Origin: JAJRXG01 sp047634015
GTDB taxonomy: Bacteria; Bacteroidota; Bacteroidia; Chitinophagales; Saprospiraceae
Assembly: GCA_047634015.1 (NCBI GenBank)
Contig: JBLIDB010000248.1
Span: 1-6,913, forward strand
Reading direction: 5' to 3'
Length of the DNA: 6,913 nt
In this document: positions 6,759 through 6,913 of the stretch, one piece after another
Position numbering within the stretch: position 1 is the stretch's first letter
How the letters are laid out: every line of letters starts with the position of its first letter
Made by a program: the position numbers and the translations under genes
Notes under the pieces: generated by a model
Told to the model about the DNA's origin: nothing
Seen by the model: the letters and a program-made list of their open reading frames with translations, nothing else
The model's database searches: none

Positions 6759-6783
6759 CAATGTGCAGTCAATTATCACATTG
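6759..6783. repeat. Seven-base inverted repeat after the DinB-like gene
   Basis: CAATGTG (6759-6765) and CACATTG (6777-6783) are perfect inverted repeats around an 11-base loop, starting nine bases after the stop codon. Each arm overlaps a direct repeat of ATTATCA (6754-6760 and 6772-6778). No T-run follows on the plus strand, so a classical intrinsic terminator is not supported. It could be a weak transcript-end hairpin, an operator, or chance. Confidence 0.4.
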
Positions 6784-6805
6784 TATCTAGTATTGAAATA
6801 AAAAA

Positions 6806-6836
6806 TGGTTGTTTGTTATTCGTAGCTGGTTGTTTG
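6806..6836. repeat. Ten-base direct repeat spaced 21 bases apart
   Basis: TGGTTGTTTG occurs at 6806-6815 and again at 6827-6836; the match runs on to 12 of 13 bases. The 21-base period is two DNA turns, so both copies face the same side of the helix, as in tandem regulator sites. They lie about 42-72 bases ahead of the candidate gene starts at the right edge. Confidence 0.4.
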
Positions 6837-6877
6837 CTAATATTTAGGACTGGGGACAGCATCTAAGAACTATAACG

Positions 6878-6913
6878 ATGAACTATGAGTCCACTCCAGA
6901 AAGTCATAATATC
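6878..6913 (+). CDS. Possible start of a plus-strand gene, cut by the window edge
   Basis: An ATG at 6878 opens a frame that runs to the edge and would encode MNYESTPESHNI. An in-frame TAG at 6845-6847 and the lack of earlier starts bound it. A second ATG at 6885, in another frame, is also open and would encode MSPLQKVII. Either could be the start of the next gene, or neither; the available residues do not identify a family. The 127 bases of non-coding sequence ahead, with an AT-rich stretch near 6838-6847, are compatible with a promoter region. Confidence 0.3.
   Translation, partial: MNYESTPESHNI

Noticed and set aside
1..6913. CRISPR array, insertion sequence, tRNA/rRNA, toxin-antitoxin or defence cassette
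   Set aside because: There are no regularly spaced long repeats, no transposase or terminal inverted repeats, no RNA gene signatures and no defence-type domains. All complete genes are housekeeping or common envelope families.

Overview
The window is AT-rich and looks like the chromosomal core of a member of the Bacteroidota. The evidence is: no gene start has a clear Shine-Dalgarno sequence; perfect matches to the Bacteroidota -7 promoter element (TAnnTTTG) lie just ahead of ruvA and folB; there is a very long secreted prolyl isomerase with two parvulin domains of the kind usual in that phylum; and there is a DUF4197 lipoprotein. The class or order cannot be decided from this sequence.

Layout, left to right. 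The first 42 bases may hold the start of another minus-strand gene that runs off the edge. Next come two minus-strand genes: a 672-residue exported peptidyl-prolyl isomerase (43-2061) and purD (2192-3457, glycinamide ribonucleotide synthetase of purine synthesis). purD is divergent from ruvA (3583-4164, plus, Holliday-junction branch migration). ruvA converges, with only 25 bases between stops, on a minus-strand seven-helix membrane protein of the hemolysin III/TrhA family (4190-4837). Further minus-strand genes follow: a DUF4197 lipoprotein (5039-5734) and folB (5861-6208, dihydroneopterin aldolase of folate synthesis). folB is divergent from a plus-strand DinB-like/DUF1569 protein (6295-6750). 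The last 163 bases are non-coding with short repeats, and at least one new plus-strand gene may start at the right edge.

The genes do not form one pathway. purD and folB are linked only loosely, since folates are one-carbon donors in purine synthesis. The long prolyl isomerase and the lipoprotein both belong to the cell envelope. The gaps between same-strand neighbours (126-201 bases) suggest mostly independent transcription units. All seven complete genes look intact, and in-frame upstream stops fix four of their starts (PPIase, purD, ruvA and trhA) plus that of the DinB-like gene.

I found no mobile element, CRISPR array, RNA gene, toxin-antitoxin pair or defence system, and nothing that amounts to a new biological system. 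The points worth a second look are modest: the unexplained C-terminal half of the prolyl isomerase, the two proteins of unknown function (DUF4197, DUF1569), very short leaders, a folB start choice decided by a promoter element, and a repeat cluster at the right end.
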